A stretch of DNA of 52,387 nt from Planctomycetota bacterium (GTDB taxonomy: Bacteria > Planctomycetota > UBA1135 > UBA2386), in contig JAJFFD010000218.1 of NCBI GenBank assembly GCA_021776805.1, positions 1 to 52,387 on the forward strand, written 5' to 3'. Positions 50,823-52,387 of the stretch are shown in pieces (position 1 is the first letter of the stretch; each line of letters starts with the position of its first letter). The notes beneath the pieces were generated by a model, which saw only the letters and a list, made by a program, of their open reading frames with translations, made no database searches and was not told the DNA's origin. Position numbers and translations under genes: made by a program.

Positions 50823-52125
50823 TGCTTCCGGAGGGCTGCGAGAGCAGGCAGCCAGGATCTTCGAGCAAGCCCTCGAGGTTCTCGACGTGGAGCGGCATCT
50901 GCTCGAGACCCTTACCCTGCAGGGTTCCCAATTGAGCTTTGCAGAGGCGAGCTGGGACCTCGACGCGTATCAGCGAGTCGTCGTTCTCTCCGCGGGTAAG
51001 GCTGGCATCAAGATGGCTCGTGCCGCGCATGCAGTCCTCGGTGACCGAGTTGACCAGGGCTTGGTGATCAGCAATGTGGGCATTCCCTTCGAGGCACCCT
51101 GGCCCCTGCATCATGGCGGCCACCCAATCCCAGATGCCGCAAGTCTACGCGCCGGCGAAGCCGCACTCGAGTTGGTGCAGAGCTGTGACCGAGCGGATTG
51201 TCTGCTGCTCTTCTTCATTTCCGGCGGGGCTTCGGCGCAGCTCGAAGTTCCAATTCTCGGTCTCGAGCTCGAGGACCTGGTCGCTGCGAACCAAGTCTTG
51301 GTGACGAGCTCCGCCCCGATTGCCGAGATCAATGCCCTCCGTTGTGCACTTTCCCAGGTCAAGGGCGGTGGTCTGGCGCGGGCTGCTGGCTCGGCGCAGC
51401 AGATCTCCTTCTATCTCTCCGATGTGGAGGCTGGTGACTTGGCCAGCATCGCTTCTGGACCGAGTTATCCGCAGACCAGTTCTGTTGAGAGCCGCTTGTC
51501 CATCATGGAGAAGCATGGGCTTGCAGATCTCCTGCCACCGTCGGTCCGCTCCGCGCTGGAGCTGCCGTCTTTGCCGGACGTTCCCGAGGCGAGGATGGAG
51601 CACCACCTGATCTTGGACAGCAGCCTTGCCTGCCAGTTGTTGATTGAAGAGCTTCGGAGAGATGGCGGCTGGCGAGTCGAGGCCTTCGCCGCTGAGCAGC
51701 CTGGCGACGTGGGTGCTCTGGCGGCAAGTCTGCTGGCGGAGGCTCTGGCACGCAAGTCAAGCCCGGCGACGGAGCCCCTGTTGCTCGTCTCCATGGGCGA
51801 GGTGACCTGTCCCGCGCAGGGCTCAGGCCTGGGCGGGCGCAATCAGGAGCTTGTCCTGCGTCTTGCAGTTGCGGCCGCAAGGCATGGGGATCTGGAGTAC
51901 GCCTTCCTCAGTGCCGGAACCGACGGCATCGACGGCAACAGTCCGGCCGCTGGGGCCGTGGCGGATTGCAGCAGCCTGCTGCGTGCGCGGGCCCTCGAGA
52001 TGGACCCGGAGGCCTACTTACGAGACAGCGATAGCTACCGCTTCTTCAGCCGGCTCGGCGATAGCTTGGTTACCGGGGCCAGCGGCAACAACCTGCGCGA
52101 CCTGCGGCTTCTGCTTCTACCGTGA
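50806..52125 (+). CDS. Glycerate 2-kinase (DUF4147/MOFRL family)
   Basis: The enzyme phosphorylates glycerate to 2-phosphoglycerate, feeding glycolysis. It is 439 aa with a GTG start inside the adenosyltransferase gene. Segments are VVVLSAGKAGIKMARAA and VISNVG near the start, HHGGHPIPDAASL, LLLFFISGGASAQLEVP, and the MOFRL domain: VSMGEVTCPAQGSGLGGRNQELVLR, SAGTDGIDGNSPAAGAVAD and the tail TGASGNNLRDLRLLLLP. It can use glycerate made by the hydroxyacid dehydrogenase encoded at 36996-38039, though the genes are unlinked. Confidence 0.9.
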   Translation: MPSRSSASGGLREQAARIFEQALEVLDVERHLLETLTLQGSQLSFAEASWDLDAYQRVVVLSAGKAGIKMARAAHAVLGDRVDQGLVISNVGIPFEAPWPLHHGGHPIPDAASLRAGEAALELVQSCDRADCLLLFFISGGASAQLEVPILGLELEDLVAANQVLVTSSAPIAEINALRCALSQVKGGGLARAAGSAQQISFYLSDVEAGDLASIASGPSYPQTSSVESRLSIMEKHGLADLLPPSVRSALELPSLPDVPEARMEHHLILDSSLACQLLIEELRRDGGWRVEAFAAEQPGDVGALAASLLAEALARKSSPATEPLLLVSMGEVTCPAQGSGLGGRNQELVLRLAVAAARHGDLEYAFLSAGTDGIDGNSPAAGAVADCSSLLRARALEMDPEAYLRDSDSYRFFSRLGDSLVTGASGNNLRDLRLLLLP

Positions 52126-52173
52126 CAGGCCAGATTCCTTAGGCTGGACTCTGGATGGGCTTGGTGGGGCTAG

Positions 52174-52387
52174 TCAGTCTGCGAAGCCTCTCTTCTCGAC
52201 AGGCCTCTGAAAGCCGGCTCGGCCCTTTCGTCGATCCTGTGCACGTACTTCACGGATGCTCATTCGTCCCTGCAGCGGATGCGGGCTGAACCAACCCCAA
52301 TCCTGCCGCCAACTGAGCAAGTCGGTCGGTTTCAGTCGCTTGCGAACCAGGCCCAGCACCATGGCCGGAGTCTCCTTCTCGCCATTG
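52174..52387 (-). CDS. C-terminal end of a transposase-like protein (partial)
   Basis: The frame stays open to the right edge, giving 70 residues: an NGEKETPAMVLGLVRKRLKP segment, then LLSWRQDWGWFSPHPL and a basic tail. The pattern T-P-A-M-x-x-G-L-x-x-x-x-L...L-x-W-R resembles the last part of some DDE transposases. No inverted repeat or other insertion-sequence end can be seen because the window stops. The call is tentative; another basic DNA-binding protein is possible. Confidence 0.4.
   Translation of the reverse strand, partial: NGEKETPAMVLGLVRKRLKPTDLLSWRQDWGWFSPHPLQGRMSIREVRAQDRRKGRAGFQRPVEKRGFAD

Overview
The window is a gene-dense chromosomal segment of about 60% G+C from a Gram-negative bacterium. 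LpxA, several lipobox proteins and an outer-membrane-type C-terminus support the diderm call. DUF1570, DUF2203, DUF2911, HEAT-vWA and PilX-like proteins would fit Planctomycetota or another environmental phylum, but the phylum is inference and was not tested. I saw no rRNA, tRNA, CRISPR array or complete insertion sequence. No gap between genes exceeds 300 bases.

Layout. 1-6006: end of an outer-membrane-type protein, a PilX-like pilus protein, two degenerate M16 peptidase homologues (one a lipoprotein with a LolA-like tail) and lpxA, all but the first on the minus strand. 6246-9756: a divergent PTS enzyme I, a one-helix membrane protein and a HhH-GPD DNA glycosylase. 9776-12345: a minus-strand operon of the bufferin / MNIO type. 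It encodes a Cys-rich precursor, a DUF692 oxidase (BufB-like), a DUF2063 partner (BufC-like), a second Cys-rich precursor and then a hairpin terminator. 12623-16873: metF, pepP and a Cu(I) P-type ATPase.

16901-26725: a sulfotransferase with a GT2 glycosyltransferase, a flavin monooxygenase / Old Yellow Enzyme fusion of the salicylyl-CoA hydroxylase type, an acyl-CoA ligase, rocD, an MFS transporter and an amidase. 26757-35870: a HEAT-vWA protein, dus-pepE-DUF2203, and a four-gene minus-strand run of family 5 binding protein, inactive-looking alpha/beta hydrolase, ABC ATPase and binding-protein/permease fusion. 35978-44051: YheT-like hydrolase, D-2-hydroxyacid dehydrogenase, nitrilase, a conserved unknown, FprA-type reductase, DUF1570 metallopeptidase, a LiaF-like repeat protein, a DUF2911 protein and a monohaem cytochrome c. 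44181-52387: pruA with a coupled secreted protein, a DJ-1 lipoprotein / Rieske oxygenase / methyltransferase operon, PduO-type cobalamin adenosyltransferase, glycerate 2-kinase, and the tail of a transposase-like gene at the right edge.

How they work together. The clearest system is the bufferin-like operon. Its two products share one pattern of twelve cysteines, are probable substrates of the DUF692 oxidase, and lie 2.4 kb from a copper-exporting ATPase. Copper handling is therefore the leading hypothesis. Other links are rocD plus pruA (ornithine to glutamate), hydroxyacid dehydrogenase plus glycerate kinase (glyoxylate, hydroxypyruvate and glycerate), and the CoA ligase beside the CoA-thioester hydroxylase (aromatic acid degradation). 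Gene ends are tightly packed, and five convergent pairs overlap.
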